Shown: one piece after another, positions 1 to 11,603 of the stretch
How positions within the stretch are numbered: the stretch's first letter is position 1
Layout: each line of letters begins with the position of its first letter
Assembly: GCA_022225965.2 (NCBI GenBank)
Contig: JAKJXP020000111.1
Span: 62,001-126,000 of the forward strand
DNA: 64,000 nt
Reading direction: 5' to 3'
Source: Diatrype stigma
Taxonomy: Eukaryota > Ascomycota > Sordariomycetes > Xylariales > Diatrypaceae
Notes under the pieces: generated by a model
What the model was told of the DNA's origin: nothing
Databases searched by the model: none
What the model saw: only the letters and a program-made list of their open reading frames with translations
Made by a program: the position numbers and the translations under genes

Positions 1-183
1 ATGGGGCGAGAGAAAAATTCTGATATAGTATGTGAAGATAGAACCAAGTGCCTTCCTAGTGGCTGTCGGAAAGCTCCAAGCAAGATATTGCCAGTGTAGC
101 ATTGAATAGCAAACAATAGAATAGCGAAATGAAGATCTGAAGCTCTGAAAGCTAGCACAGAAGAAAAGACAAAAAGGACATAC

Positions 184-417
184 CTGGCTTTCCGTAGGCG
201 CGGATTCATCGTCGCTGTCGGGGGCGGCTCCCAGAGAAGCACCAGGTCTCTGATCACCAGTACCGATACCACGGCGCTTGGCTAGGTTCTCCTCTCGCTT
301 CGCCTTTCGGATCTCGACCTGGGCCTCCTCGCGACGACGTCGCAGTTCCTCAGGCTTGAACGCATTCTTCGCCTTGAACTGATTGCGACGATGCTCGGGG
401 ATATAACGATCAGACAT
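184..417 (-). CDS. SRP1: Importin subunit alpha (karyopherin alpha), first exon only, runs off the window
   Basis: The ATG is at 417-415 and the reading frame stays open for 78 codons to a donor (CAG|GTATGT, intron beginning at 183). The peptide starts [20 protein letters not shown] and continues with an Arg/Lys/Glu-rich helix ([20 protein letters not shown]) followed by ENLAKRRG and an acidic stretch. This is the importin-beta-binding (IBB) domain that begins fungal importin alpha. The protein is the adaptor that recognises classical nuclear localisation signals and carries cargo through the pore with importin beta. The armadillo repeats lie beyond the left edge; positions 1-183 look intronic and show no continuing frame. 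The gene is divergent from pot1 with about 1.5 kb between them. Identity is known from family sequence; the truncation is only due to the window edge. Confidence 0.88.
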
Positions 418-483
418 GATGGCAGTGATTCACTCCAGCAGGTTTGATGTTTGGGGTGGGTGATGCGATGCTGATGGTGAGGG

Positions 484-532
484 TGATGGGCGATGGCAAT
501 GGCGATGGCGATGGCGATGTGAATGGCGATGG
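484..532. repeat. GGCGAT hexanucleotide microsatellite
   Basis: There are about seven imperfect copies of a GGCGAT/GGCAAT unit, 70-115 bp upstream of the importin alpha start codon. The tract lies in the probable 5' UTR or promoter of that gene. The unit is 6 bp, so length change would not shift a frame even if transcribed. Confidence 0.8.
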
Positions 533-1129
533 GGGAAGGTGGTGGAGTGTTGTATTTGTTTTGGTTTGGTACGTAGGGGATTTAAGTCCTTGTCAAGGCG
601 GGGTGGGTTGTTTTTGACTGGGGGACGGGAGGGACAAGTACCCAAACTGCCTAATAAAAAGTGGCTTCCCTATTGTTGTAGTCGAGCTATAGAGGTATGG
701 ATGGATGGATGTATGTATGTATGCAGTGATAACGGGGGAGAAAAATGGGGGGTAGTATAAAAGGCCTGGGTGTGTTGGGTTGGACGTCTGTACGTCTGCA
801 CGTTCGTCTCTGTCTGCTTGGACCAGTCTTTGGACGCAGATTCAAGGCTACCTGCCTAGGTAGAGTCCGGTTTCTTGATAGGACGATACCTGTTGCTTCG
901 TCTTCTATGATTCCTCGATGGGGGCAAAGTGGCAAGAACCGCGTGGGAAAAGGAGAAGAGGAGGAAGGAAGAAAATGCTAAGGCCGTCAAGTGGGGATAA
1001 AGTCTTATTAGTACCTACATACCTACATAGTAGGTACATACATGCATATTGTATGCAGATTCAAGTGTTAGTTTCCTCAATTCAATGTACCTAAGGCAGC
1101 ACAAGGTACCTACGTAGTCTAAGTCTCTG

Positions 1130-1155
1130 TGCAGGTGCAGGTGCAGGTGCAGGTG
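1130..1155. repeat. GCAGGT hexanucleotide repeat
   Basis: Four-plus perfect copies of GCAGGT are followed by three copies of a CTCTCTGG-like unit. The tract is non-coding. Confidence 0.75.
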
Positions 1156-1940
1156 GCTCTCTGGCTCTCTGGCTTTCTGCCATCTCAGTCTAACTATGTA
1201 GCTCTCTAGCTTCCTGTGGCTTTCTTTCTGTCTCGGGGTGTGTAATAAGATGGCATGGAGAATTCAGAATTTACATGCACTTGGTTTCGCTTTCAACCTG
1301 AATGCGGGCCTTGCCCTGTTCTCCCTTAGGCAGTCAGGCAGTGCGGGATGAAGGAGGTAGCATTCATCAGACTCTTCGTGGGCTAGGCGCACTCACGCAC
1401 TGATAAGTCATGCTGCTGCATGTAGATACTGAAATACAAATGCAACCTGAAACCCCTCGAAAGCCGCGGAATGCATAAGGCTAGCTCGTGTCCAAAAAGT
1501 CAGACATGCGATAACTGAAGGTAGGTTGTGCCAATCGGCAATCATGTGACAGCGTGGGGGTTTCTTCTTAAAGTGGAATCTTGGCATACGCGCCTCGAAC
1601 GCGTCTGCTACCAAAGCAGCGAGCAGCGGAAGTCACACCCAGTAATGAGAGACGAATCAAAGGGTGAGCATTATCACAAACCCACAAATTCGAATGGACG
1701 CTCCAATAGCATCTTGACCCAGGCTCCCTGAATATCTGATTCTAGCCCGTAAGAGAAGAAAGCAGGAACCGGGAAACAGACTCTTGCGGTATTCCAAGCA
1801 TGCACTTGGAACCAACCTTCGTCCGGCCAAGTCGTTGAACACTTTTGCTGGGAGCATTCGATGCGGCCCTCCTCCATTCCCAGGATACTGTTCTCGATAT
1901 TTCTTGGCTGTCTGAGAGGAAAGCGATCCTGGTCTTAGAG

Positions 1941-3847
1941 ATGTTATCACAACGAGGCACTAGGGGTGCAAAGGAGCCTCCCCCTGGATTTTCCACCATC
2001 CAGGATATTCTTGAGGGCCATGTCAGTGTGAAAAAGGTAACTAGCGTCATCGGTGTTGTCAAGGATCAGCGGCTACCTATTAGTACTGGAGGAACAGGTG
2101 GGTTTCCTTGAGCACGTGGCCCTCTCTATTGAGTAGGATTAACCAAACCCTATAGATTGGAAATCGTCTCTGACTATCTACGACGCCTCCGTTGATTACA
2201 GCGAAGGCTTGGTCGTCAACATATTTCGTCCGGGGGACAAGATTCCCCGGCCCGATGCCGGTGACGTGGTTGTAGTGCGTTCCGCTAAGGTTCAGAGCTG
2301 GAATGGTGGAATTTCTCTAATCACTAATCGACAAACGGTCATACACATATACTCGGGAGTGCAGATCCCCGAGCCTCCTGCATCAGCACGTCAGGCTTTG
2401 CAGCCAGCAAGTGACTCCGGCCGTTGGATGCCCGATGCCCGGGTACACGATTATGTCCCTTGGCTGTACCACATTATAGACAAGCAAGGCATCCCCGAAC
2501 ATGACGAGTTTCGTGTACAAGTCGAAAGGTCCCTCAACGTCAGCGTCAAAGAGAAGTTCAGCACACTGGACAAGGTTCGAGCGGGAAGATACCACGACGT
2601 CATTGTACAAGTCGTCAAAAACCCCTTTGATGAGGGGGGGACGATGAGCTTATGGGTTACAGATTATACCGAGAATGACGAATTCTTCCTGTTCTCATGG
2701 GATAGCACACACAAATCTGACGATATAGATTACGACCAAAACATGTACACAGTGGGGAACAACAAGTCATCACGCAACTGGCCGGGACCATTTGGCAAAC
2801 GGAGCATGCAGGTCTCCTGCTGGGAGCCACATGCTGACTTTGTCAGACAGAAAGTCGAGGCAGGAACCTGGGTTCAGCTGCGGAATCTTCACGTCAAGTT
2901 CGGCCACAACACGAAGAACCTCGAGGGCTTCCTGCACGAAGACCAAATAGCCAGACGAGCGCGGATACAGGTCGAGATCCTGCAGACCACAGATCCTGCC
3001 AGCATGGACGATCGGCTGAAGGAAGCCCTCAAGAGGAAGCGGCTTTACTTGAAAAACAAGAAAACCCAGAAGATGAGCTACGGCGCTAACGAACGCGAGG
3101 GCGGCACCAAGCGCAAGGCCGACGATGCAGAAGGGCCCGTGACGCTGAACGCCAAGGCACGACGGGCACTCGAAAGGGCCGTCTCGCTGGAGAAGCACGA
3201 AAAGCAGCGGGAAGTGCAGTTAGGTCTCAACAAGCGCAGTAAGTCGACCACCAAGTAATGCAACCTTCCCCACTCACCCTTTTTCAAAAAAAGGGGGGGT
3301 CACGCTTTTAGGTAGATCAGGTTCTAATTACTCAAAATTGCCCATCGTCCAAGCATAGTCCGCTGCGAGAGCGAAACCCAAGATGCCACGCCAGTATCCG
3401 CAATTGTCGAGCCCGTGCTGTGGACGAAGACGATCGAGGGCGAGGAGGTGGCGGTGGCGCTGCCGTTCGTCTGCCTCAAGTACCGCGCCAACGTGCGGGT
3501 GGTCGACTTCCGGCCGCGGCGGCTGGAGGACTTCGCCAGCTGGCGCAAGAAGACGGAGTTCGACGCGCTGTCGGACAACAGCGGGGACGAAGGCGGCGGG
3601 GACGGGGATTCGATGCCTGATGACTCGGACGAAGACAGAGTCGGCGGCGGCGGCGGCACCCTGGATGCCTACCGCGGCGAGAAGGCCTGGGAGTGGCGGT
3701 TCGCGCTGCGGCTCGAGGGCGTCGATGCGAAGGGCCGCAGCAACAGCCGGCTCGATAGCGAAAACGACAACGATGGCAATACACTCTGGGCCGTCGTCGA
3801 TAACACAGAGGCGCAGCAGCTACTTGACCTCGACGCTTGCGAGTGAG

Positions 3848-3891
<44 letters not shown>

Positions 3892-4425
3892 TCTATCTCT
3901 CTCCCCCACTTCGTTTGGCTCCTAATTTACCTACTAACCGAAACTTCCCCCCTCCCCCCCTCGCCCAGTCTCCGCGCAAATCCGGCCGTTCTCTCCAAGC
4001 TCCGCGAGCAGCTCTTCAAGCTCTGGGGCAACCTCGAGGAAGTCAAGGCGGCGGCGCTCGCGCAGCGACGCGCGGCAGCGGCCGGGCGGCAACCGCCTCC
4101 CGATAGCTCGCCGCCGCAGTCCTCTCCTCGTGCTGCTGCTACCACTAGCGCCAAATCCAAGGCTACAAAAGCGACGACCACCACCAACAGAGATGGAAGT
4201 GGACGAGAGGGAGGGAAAGTAACCAAGGATGTTGTTGTCCTTCATAGGACGGGAAAGGAACAACAACCGCAGATGATTTCGAACAAACCCTTTGCGTGCT
4301 GTCTGCGGCAGTACGGCATCAAGGTGCGAGAGCGCGACCCGGCGCGCGCGGATGCCGGAGGAGACGGGGGCGGGTATCGGTGGCAGAGGGTGTTTGGCCT
4401 GTTTGGAACGAGGATCTGTCCGTGA
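1941..4425 (+). CDS. pot1: Protection of telomeres protein Pot1 (four exons, 726 aa)
   Basis: The model is join(1941..2097, 2156..3238, 3359..3842, 3969..4425), 2181 nt. Pot1 binds the single-stranded G-rich telomere overhang and caps chromosome ends with the shelterin-like complex. The first OB fold (Telo_bind) runs from about residue 12 (PPGFSTIQDILEG...) through DWKSSLTIYDASVDYSEGL; a second OB (POT1PC-like) begins near residue 187 (FSTLDKVRAGRYHDVIVQVV). After a basic linker, exons 3-4 carry the fungal C-terminal part: VALPFVCLKYRANVRVVDFR, WEWRFALRLEG, LREQLFKLWGNLEE and the ending WQRVFGLFGTRICP. Joining across 3239-3358 and 3843-3968 is needed, because exons 2 and 3 otherwise end at nearby stops. 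Intron 3 is almost pure CT. An in-frame ATG at 1845 would add 32 residues; 1941 is preferred because the family starts just before the PPGF segment. Confidence 0.9.
3848..3903 (+). repeat. CT-dinucleotide tract inside Pot1 intron 3
   Basis: The tract is a nearly uninterrupted (CT)n run with a few TT and AT breaks. It begins five bases into the intron after donor GTGAGT (3843). A second pyrimidine run precedes the acceptor at 3968. It may act as an extended polypyrimidine tract. Confidence 0.85.
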
Positions 4426-5682
4426 TGTGATGACATACGTCCGTCGGATGCCGGCTTTTGATTTTTACGTCGTGTAAGGGTGCCCCGTCTTCTCCCCGTA
4501 AAGAGGAGATCAATTTTATAGGCAGGGGAGTTAGTAAGGGATGGAAAGTCAGCTTCCAGTGATGATTGAAGATAAGATAATAATAGCGTACGGCGTTGGG
4601 AAAAAAATCCATGTAGGAAGGAAACAGACGGGGAAAGAATTGGGTGGCCTTGTATTGCTTCTTTTATTTCGTCTGTTTGGCATTCGAAGCAAGCCATGTG
4701 CAAAGGATTGGTACGGTACGATACGATACGATAAACATCATTCAGAACATGATTACACACCCGTTGCGCACTGTTGGCATGCATATAAGCATGATGTACA
4801 AGCAGCTAGAACGGACAGGACGAGCAAGGGAACTAAACTACGTATGACTTTTCCTACGCGCCAAAGCCCAGAAAAACATTGGGTCGTTCCGATTCAGGAC
4901 AGCTAGCTCGCAGCAGTAGTCTGCATCGTCGATTACAACGTCAGAGATCGTCAACTATGCCCTCGGGGTTCTTTATATGTGAGTAGGTATGCAACTACAT
5001 AGGCAGGCACTGGTACATGTATCATCACAAGCAACTACACATAGATGCCGCAGGTACCCTAGGTAGACTGGGAGGCGAGGAAAACACATGCATATGCTTG
5101 CTTGCTTCGTAGCTCAGTAAGTTGGTAGATGGATAGCTTGCTAGCCAGTGGTCTCCTTTGCTATGACAAGCAACATCCAGGCCGCAAAGATAGATGATGG
5201 TGATGATGCTGATGGTGACGGTGGTGATAGCAGTTGATAAGTACACGTCAAAAGAGAAGGGAGAGAATAAGATTATTAGACTTGGGTCGTTTCGAGATGT
5301 ACCATTGAGATTGATTGATGAGCCCCAGGCGCGGAAAATAAATCGAACGATAATAGCTCATGAAGGGCAGGTTGGACGAAGATGGCCGTATGAGTCCTCC
5401 TTTCCTTTCCTCCGTCCCTTTCCTACTTTGATCTCCCTCTTTTGCTCTCCTAACAAACACTCTACAGCTGCCGCCTACCCCTTACCCAATCGAGCGATGA
5501 TGATGACGAAGACGAGCACCAAGGAAACAAAACAAACATGATCGGCCGGCCCTCGCTCATGAAACGACCGCGTCCACTTTCCATAACGCCACGACGCCCT
5601 CGGAAATTATTTCCATTGCCTCCTAGCCCACCTAATTTGAACGTCTTAGAACTTGGGAATCATGTCCTGACCAGAATGTAAG
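4426..5682. other. Convergent intergenic region, pot1 / scc3
   Basis: This holds the 3' ends of two converging genes. No coding frame with fungal splice signals was found. There is scattered low-complexity TGATGGTGATG sequence near 5190-5230 on the + strand. Confidence 0.5.
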
Positions 5683-8600
5683 CTAGTCGCCGATGACATC
5701 GTCATCCTCCTCCATCTGGTCGCCGCCAGCTGCCGGTGCCTCCTCTTCATCTTCATCCTCGGCATCATCGATGGGATCTTCCACCAGTTCCCTGCGCCGC
5801 AGGTCCTCGGCGGTGCCCTCTTCGGGAAGGTTCTCCTCGAAAGGATCGTCAATGTCGTCTTCCTCAATAACGAGCTCAGCGCTGATAGGCGCTTTCTTCG
5901 TTGTAGCAGTAACTTCGCCCTCCTTGCCTTTGCCTTTGGCTGGTGGAGCCTTCTTTTTTGCCCCGCCGCCACGGTGATTCTCATCTAAGTACGCTACCAC
6001 TTCCTTGTAATTAGGCCCTAGCTTGGTCTTGTTGCGGTTGAGACGTTTGCGTAATTTTCCGGCGTTGGGACCGCTGTGGTCGATGACTTTGCCTAGTATC
6101 GCTAGGACATACTTGCTAGTCAGTTCGCAGAGGATCTTTTCGGCCTTCAGCGCGGCAGCGTAGCGCTCTTGTTCAGTCAGGTCTTCGTCTTCATCATCCT
6201 CTGGTGGCAGCTCGTCGTCTAGATCGAGAGGGTCTTCGTCATCTACCGGTTCGTTTAGGTGTTTACCTGTCCGCTTCGCGTATGCGCGCTCCGCCGCGTC
6301 GAAGATGGGGATCAGCTCCTCCGTGATGAGCTGCGGCGGCATTTCCTCCAGCAGCGGACGCAGCTTTCCATATTTCGGCGCCCGAGGACTGTGGACTATG
6401 TCGCGCAAGAAGACCAGCAAGCTGCCTATATCACAGGCAACCCCAACAGCCATGAGGCGAAGGTCATCGTTGAAACCCCGTGAAGAAAAAGTCTGGATCA
6501 GATTCTGGACCAGGTCCTTGCGCCAAACAACGAGCTGATCGACTTCGGCGTTTGGTATATCTTCATCGTGTTCAATAGCATTTCGCAAGGTCCGGACTTT
6601 CCACATGAAATACAGGAGGCAGCATTTTATCGCGAATGATACCGTCTCATCCTCGGGGTCGTCGAGCTCTTCATTTGGTTCGTGCAAGGACCCACGCCCA
6701 ACAATGTCGATGAGAATTTTGATCGCAGGCTGATCTGAATCGGCAGAGGTTCCCGGAGCCTCGAGGACGTCGACGCAGTCTGATACGCTCGTAAGCTTGC
6801 TGATCTTCATGAGGATCCGGGAGAGGTCAGTTAGTTGAGCCCGGTCCAAGTTCCCCCGCACGGAGAGTTCTGCAGACTTCTGAACAGCCCGCAGCGCATT
6901 GAGTGAATTGTCCCATATCGCTGCTAACTTGCTGTCGACCACTTCCTCGAGCTCCTCGTATTGCCTCGCATGGATGAAGGCAGCACGTGCCTCGTTGAGA
7001 ACCGCCTGGTCCACGTGTCGATTGAACTGTACAGTGACCTCATCCAAGAGTCTATCATATGTGGCAGAATTTTGCCGTAACTGTTGGAATGTATCGAGGT
7101 CAAGGTAGTGCTCCAGACGAAGCACTGTAGCGGCCATTGCAGGGTCTGACCCAAATTTGTTGAGAAGTTGGGGAATGATGCTGGCGAGTTGCATACCCGC
7201 ATCTTCTTGAGCATCAGAATCGACGCGAACACCCCTTCTCTTGTGTCTGTCATGCTCTGCCGATGATGTAATACTTTCTTTGACCGCACTCGCAAGAACC
7301 TCTAGTAGTATTGCTTCCTCCCGGGGTTGGGGGGCGACAGCCTTCTTGATCGCTGCCTCGGTTGAATTCGTCTTCGATCTTTTTCCCGGCGCGGCGCTCG
7401 TGGTATGGTCAAATAGAAGGTAGCCAGCCAGTACCTGCCAGTTGTTGATTTCGGGTATTTTCTCGTAGAGAACCTGTGCTGCTTGTGCTACGCGGGATTC
7501 CGGGACATCCGCATTGACAACATCGGCCGCGACATCAAGACCGTGCCTTATTTCGTCTTGCTCACTATCGAGCTGAGAGTCGCATGAAGCCAGATGCTCG
7601 GCAAGAGCCTTGATATCCATCCAGTCTCTTCGCAGTGTATCGTAGCTGTCCTCTTCCTTGTCCCCAAAGACCTCGTCTAGAACGTCACTACCGCCGATAT
7701 CGTCGATCTTCTGGTTTATGTAGTCTCGGACGACCTCAGAAAAGAAGCCAGCCACAGCCCTGCGGATCCTCACCTCAGAATCAAAGATCAATTTGCTGAT
7801 GGTGTCCATCTCCTCAGGCTCCAGCATGCCGGAAGATCTCAAGATATCCACAACAGCTATCGCCGCCACACGAACCCCTATGTCTGCATCTTTTGTCGCC
7901 ATTTCCACGAGACGCGGTCTGAATCGATCAATGAAATGTGCTAGCTTCTCTGCATCTCGTTTGAGAACCCTGGCCAATTGCTTGACAACCTCGAGACGTG
8001 TTGGTACAGCAACATCGGACAGCAGCCAACCGAGGTAACGGAGATACTCCGGTGCCATGTAAACTGTTGGAAGAGTGCAGATCCAGTTGCCGAGAGCTTC
8101 GATGGATTCTGCACGGATCTTCGGGTCAACGTCACGGTATCGATGTACAAAGATGATATCAAACAAATCTTTCGATTTCGCATCTACTAATTCGCGATTC
8201 TGGTTCGCACCATCGAGGGCTTTCTGTGTATTCTCGACAAGGTTCTTGTTCTTGCCTCTTCGGTTGGACTCGGCCTGGAGGGCCTGGTTCGATTTTGTGA
8301 TGCGGTCGTCTAACTGTTTCGTCACCCCTATCAGTGCAGTGAGCATGGCAAGGCCAACCGTCGTCGCGGTATGGCGGAAAGGCCGGAGAGCTGAGGATGA
8401 CATGATTCCAACCCATCGTTGGATGTTCTCTAGAAGCTCCTCATCTGTGTATAGGACATCGGTTTGGTGAAGCAGGCTAATCAGAGAATCAAAAAATCCG
8501 ATTAGCAGTTCACGGAAGTTCTTGCTGCCTTTCGCTCTAGATATAAGAGGGTAGTCGGAGATACTAGTCTAAGCTTCCGTTAGCAGATACTACTTGGTTC

Positions 8601-9483
8601 GTCAACATAGCAACACACCTGTTCGTAAGCTTCTTCCAGCTCCGATAGTTTGTTTGCAGAATTCTCAGGGTCCCGAATGTCGTCTTCAGTAAGCTTCTGA
8701 TCACACCCTGCTGCAAGCAAGACACAGTTGATCAGATCAGTGAGAGCCTCCGCATCGTTCGCCTGATAACGCTGGAACCAATGGGAGGCGACATCATCGG
8801 TAGAATCGCCCGAACCGAAAATTTCAGCTACAGGTGATGTTAGACAAGCGCGTGCTTCTTGATGCGTCATAAACGCGATTCGATCTCTTACCATAGAGGC
8901 CGTCATCTTGAAGCCTTGTGACTGCAATTCTCGCTGTCTTCTTAGGCCGATTAGGCAACTTCACAGCGGGCGCGTGCTGTGTAGGCGCGCTGACGTTAAT
9001 GTTGTCTTCAGGCGCATCACCATTGACCTTGGCGCGCTTCGTCGCGGGTTTCTTTGACCGCGAGCCTCGAGTTGGTTTGGATTTCTTCGCTTTGGGGGTT
9101 GGCTCGTCATCCTCGTCCTCTGGCTCTGGCTCTTCTTCCTCGTCGTTGTCTTCCTCGTCGGTCAACTCTCCATCGCCCTGCTCGGCATCGGGTGCCTGGT
9201 TTTCCTCGTCTTCGTCCTCCAGGTCGGGAGCGCGTTTGCGCTTGGGGGCAGCTTTGCCGTTCTGAGATGGGTTCTGGGAGGCGTTCTGGGAGGCGTTCTG
9301 GGAAGCGTTCTGGGAAGCGTTCTGGGAAGCGTTCTGGGATGGGTAGGTGTCCGGAGAAAACTTTCTAGGAGCTCTCACGACGCGTCCGGACCGACGGCGC
9401 AATGATGCATCCGGGGTGGAGGCCGGAGAAGAAGTCGCGTTATTCTCTGAAGTCTCCATGAGGGGCAATCTCGAAGGCGACAT
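5683..9483 (-). CDS. psc3: Cohesin subunit Scc3/Psc3 (STAG/SA family, three exons, 1228 aa)
   Basis: The model is complement(join(5683..8568, 8619..8827, 8892..9483)), 3687 nt. This is the HEAT-repeat subunit that binds the Rad21-Smc ring and DNA and is needed for sister-chromatid cohesion. The N-terminus (to about residue 190) is disordered, basic and acidic, with SQNA tandem repeats. The conserved STAG/stromalin region starts near residue 390 (NRELVDAKSKDLFDIIFVHR) and continues with DVDPKIRAESIEALGNWICT and LRYLGWLLSD. The C-terminus is strongly acidic. The intron at 8569-8618 is only 50 nt with a perfect TGCTAAC branch site, and its removal joins YEQ to TSISDYPLISRAKGSKNF, a typical SA-family segment. 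The start at 9483 is the first ATG of the open frame. Confidence 0.9.
9260..9340 (-). repeat. 12-bp coding minisatellite in scc3 (SQNA repeats)
   Basis: Six or seven nearly identical 12-bp units (TTCTGGGAAGCG on the + strand) encode SQNA/SQNP tetrapeptides at about residues 49-75 of the cohesin subunit. The unit length is a multiple of three, so copy-number change keeps the frame. Confidence 0.9.
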
Positions 9484-10382
9484 GTGTCTAGTTTAATGCA
9501 ATGCGATCATTTCGGTGGTATAGGAAGGGGTGGGTTGGTTTGTTGTATGTGCGTAGTCGCGCGTACGAGGGGGGATGGGGGATGGGGATTGGATTTGGAT
9601 TGGTAGGGATTGCGATGTTCCTTACAAGGCAGGACAGAGCAGAGGAGCAGCAGCACCGGGCAGTTTGGCAGGTTAGCAGTGTGGCAGTCAGGGCAATCAG
9701 GGCAGTCCTAACTACTACCTAGGTGACTAGAAAGCCCCCGACGCGTGATGTGGATGGAAGTTTTGGTGGGGACCGTGTTTGGATCGTTTGTACATACAAG
9801 GTGGGCCTAACTTCGCAATCGTACCTAATTGGAGTGGCAGTGGCAGTGGCTGTATGGCGGAGGAAAAGACCGGCAGGGAAAGAAGAAAAAAACAACATAC
9901 AGTACTGTGTGTATTGCGGATGCATTCTTATCGCTTGCACTGTAACACATCTCGTGGGCATAAACTATCGCGATAAACTAAGTATGCAGTTAAGCATACC
10001 GTATGAGGTAATTCGCTACGTAGATAAAAGGTACTTTTATAATTACTGGGCTTGTAGTATTGGGCTTGAAGTTTATAGGAATGATAAGGGACCATCATAG
10101 GAATCATCAAACCTACCACTTCAATATTCAAGGACTTTCTCCTCCTCCTTTCCCCCGTCGTTTGAGCTTCGGTATATTCACTCACTACCTACTACTTAGT
10201 GTTTTCATCGAAGCCGGCAATATGTTTTGAGGTGAATGGTTACCTCTCCCTAATTATCTCATAATATCATCTCCTGCGCGAGTTCAGCGAAATGCGCCCA
10301 TCTACCAACAGAGTTTCTCCGTTTGAAATCGCGATATGAGGCTAGGGGCCATTCCTTCGTTCTTTTGTTCGGGCTCGTGACG
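9484..10382. other. Divergent intergenic region, scc3 / ureD
   Basis: About 0.9 kb that should hold both promoters. No gene was seen. It is G-rich near 9560-9620 (GGGGGATGGGGGATGGGG-like). Confidence 0.5.
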
Positions 10383-11354
10383 ATGACGTCTCCGTTCCCC
10401 AAGTCATCGTCTTCTCCTGGGCAGGGCCGCATCGTGGTCAAGCTTCTGCCGAATAGGGTGTCTGCTCTCGAGAGCATCAACTACCAATACCCCCTGAAGC
10501 TAATCTCTCCGGCCGCCACAGAAGCTCAAAAAAGCGTGCTTGTCTTTCTTCTATCGTACGGTGGAGGCCTTGTTGGCGGCGATCAGGTCAACCTCTCTAT
10601 CGAGGTCAAACCCAAGGCCAGGCTCAGTATCGTCACGCAGGGGCATACAAAGGTGTTCCAGTCTGTTACTCCAGATATTGTCACGAGGCAAAAATTGTAT
10701 GTCAACGTTGAAGCAGGCGCTGCATTGTGCCTTCTTCCGGATCCCGTTCAACCCTTTGAACGAAGCGTCTACGAGCAAGTCCAGATCTTCAAGGTGGCCC
10801 CCAGAGCCTCCTTGTGTTTGTTAGACTGGGTAACCCAAGGCCGAACAGCTCGGGGAGAGAATTGGAGTCTCACTCGCTGGACCGGCCGCAATGAAGTGTG
10901 GGCCACGAGCGAAGCCACCCCTGAGAAGCCTCGGCTTCTTTTGAGAGATGCCGTCATCCTGGACAGCGCTCCAGCTTATGGTCACCCACAATCACTCCGA
11001 GAGGCGATGCATGGGCACGCCATATTTGGGACACTAATTCTGCGAGGGCCTATGACCAAGTCAATCGGCGAGTTCTTCCTCTCCGAGTTCAGGGCACTGC
11101 CTAGAATCGGGGCTCGCGACTTCGAGGAGAGGTCTAACGTCTTATCCGAGCTCGAAAATTGGCGAGCGAAGAGGCTCAAGAGCGAAAAGGACCAGGGGAT
11201 ACTATGGTCAGCTGCTCACGTACGCGGCTGCACCGTAGTAAAATTCGGTGCAGCAAGTGTGGAAGCTGGGCGTAACTGGATCGGGTCGATGCTTTTTAGA
11301 GAAGGCAGTTGCGAGAAAACCTTCGGGGAGCAAGCTCTCATGTGTGTTCGATGA
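10383..11354 (+). CDS. ureD: Urease accessory protein UreD (323 aa, single exon)
   Basis: UreD (UreH in some bacteria) is the scaffold that binds apo-urease and then recruits UreF and UreG for GTP-dependent delivery of two nickel ions to the active site. Family features are visible in order: GRIVVKLLPNRVSALESINY, SYGGGLVGGDQVNLSIEV, ARLSIVTQGHTKVFQ, LLPDPVQPFERSVYEQ and LLDWVTQGRTARGENW. The C-terminal helix region ends EQALMCVR. The start at 10383 is the first ATG; the frame is open to 10323, but only through a TTG codon. The length is normal for fungal UreD. Urease itself, UreF and UreG are not in this window, as expected for unlinked fungal urease genes. Confidence 0.92.
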   Translation: MTSPFPKSSSSPGQGRIVVKLLPNRVSALESINYQYPLKLISPAATEAQKSVLVFLLSYGGGLVGGDQVNLSIEVKPKARLSIVTQGHTKVFQSVTPDIVTRQKLYVNVEAGAALCLLPDPVQPFERSVYEQVQIFKVAPRASLCLLDWVTQGRTARGENWSLTRWTGRNEVWATSEATPEKPRLLLRDAVILDSAPAYGHPQSLREAMHGHAIFGTLILRGPMTKSIGEFFLSEFRALPRIGARDFEERSNVLSELENWRAKRLKSEKDQGILWSAAHVRGCTVVKFGAASVEAGRNWIGSMLFREGSCEKTFGEQALMCVR

Positions 11355-11603
11355 TGCCCCTCGGGAGGTATCCGGATACGGGACTATTAGAACGATGGTC
11401 TAAAAGGCTTCCCAGGATCGGTGCTAATAGTACCAGAAAGCACAGATAGTTACTTGCAGTCTCAGCGACGTCAAAGGTGATGGTATCTCTGTATGAAGTA
11501 TATACAATAACCAACTGAAATATCAAACAGGGAAATAGAGTCAAGGGCGTTTGTTTACTTCAGCCTTGCCTTAAGGGGAATATATGTGGCTAACATTCAC
11601 CGT

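Larger units (their letters stand above)
418..1940. other. Divergent intergenic region, importin alpha / pot1
   Basis: No convincing gene was seen here. It should hold the 5' UTRs and promoters of both flanking genes. It contains two hexanucleotide tracts (484-532 and 1130-1155) and a cluster of CCTACATA / GTAGGTAC-type motifs around 1010-1120. An ATG at 1845 is in frame with Pot1 exon 1, so the region next to 1940 may be coding if that upstream start is used. Confidence 0.5.

Noticed and set aside
3839..4106. SLSLSLSL frames over Pot1 intron 3
   Set aside because: They are the CT tract read as codons; Pot1 continues across it by splicing.
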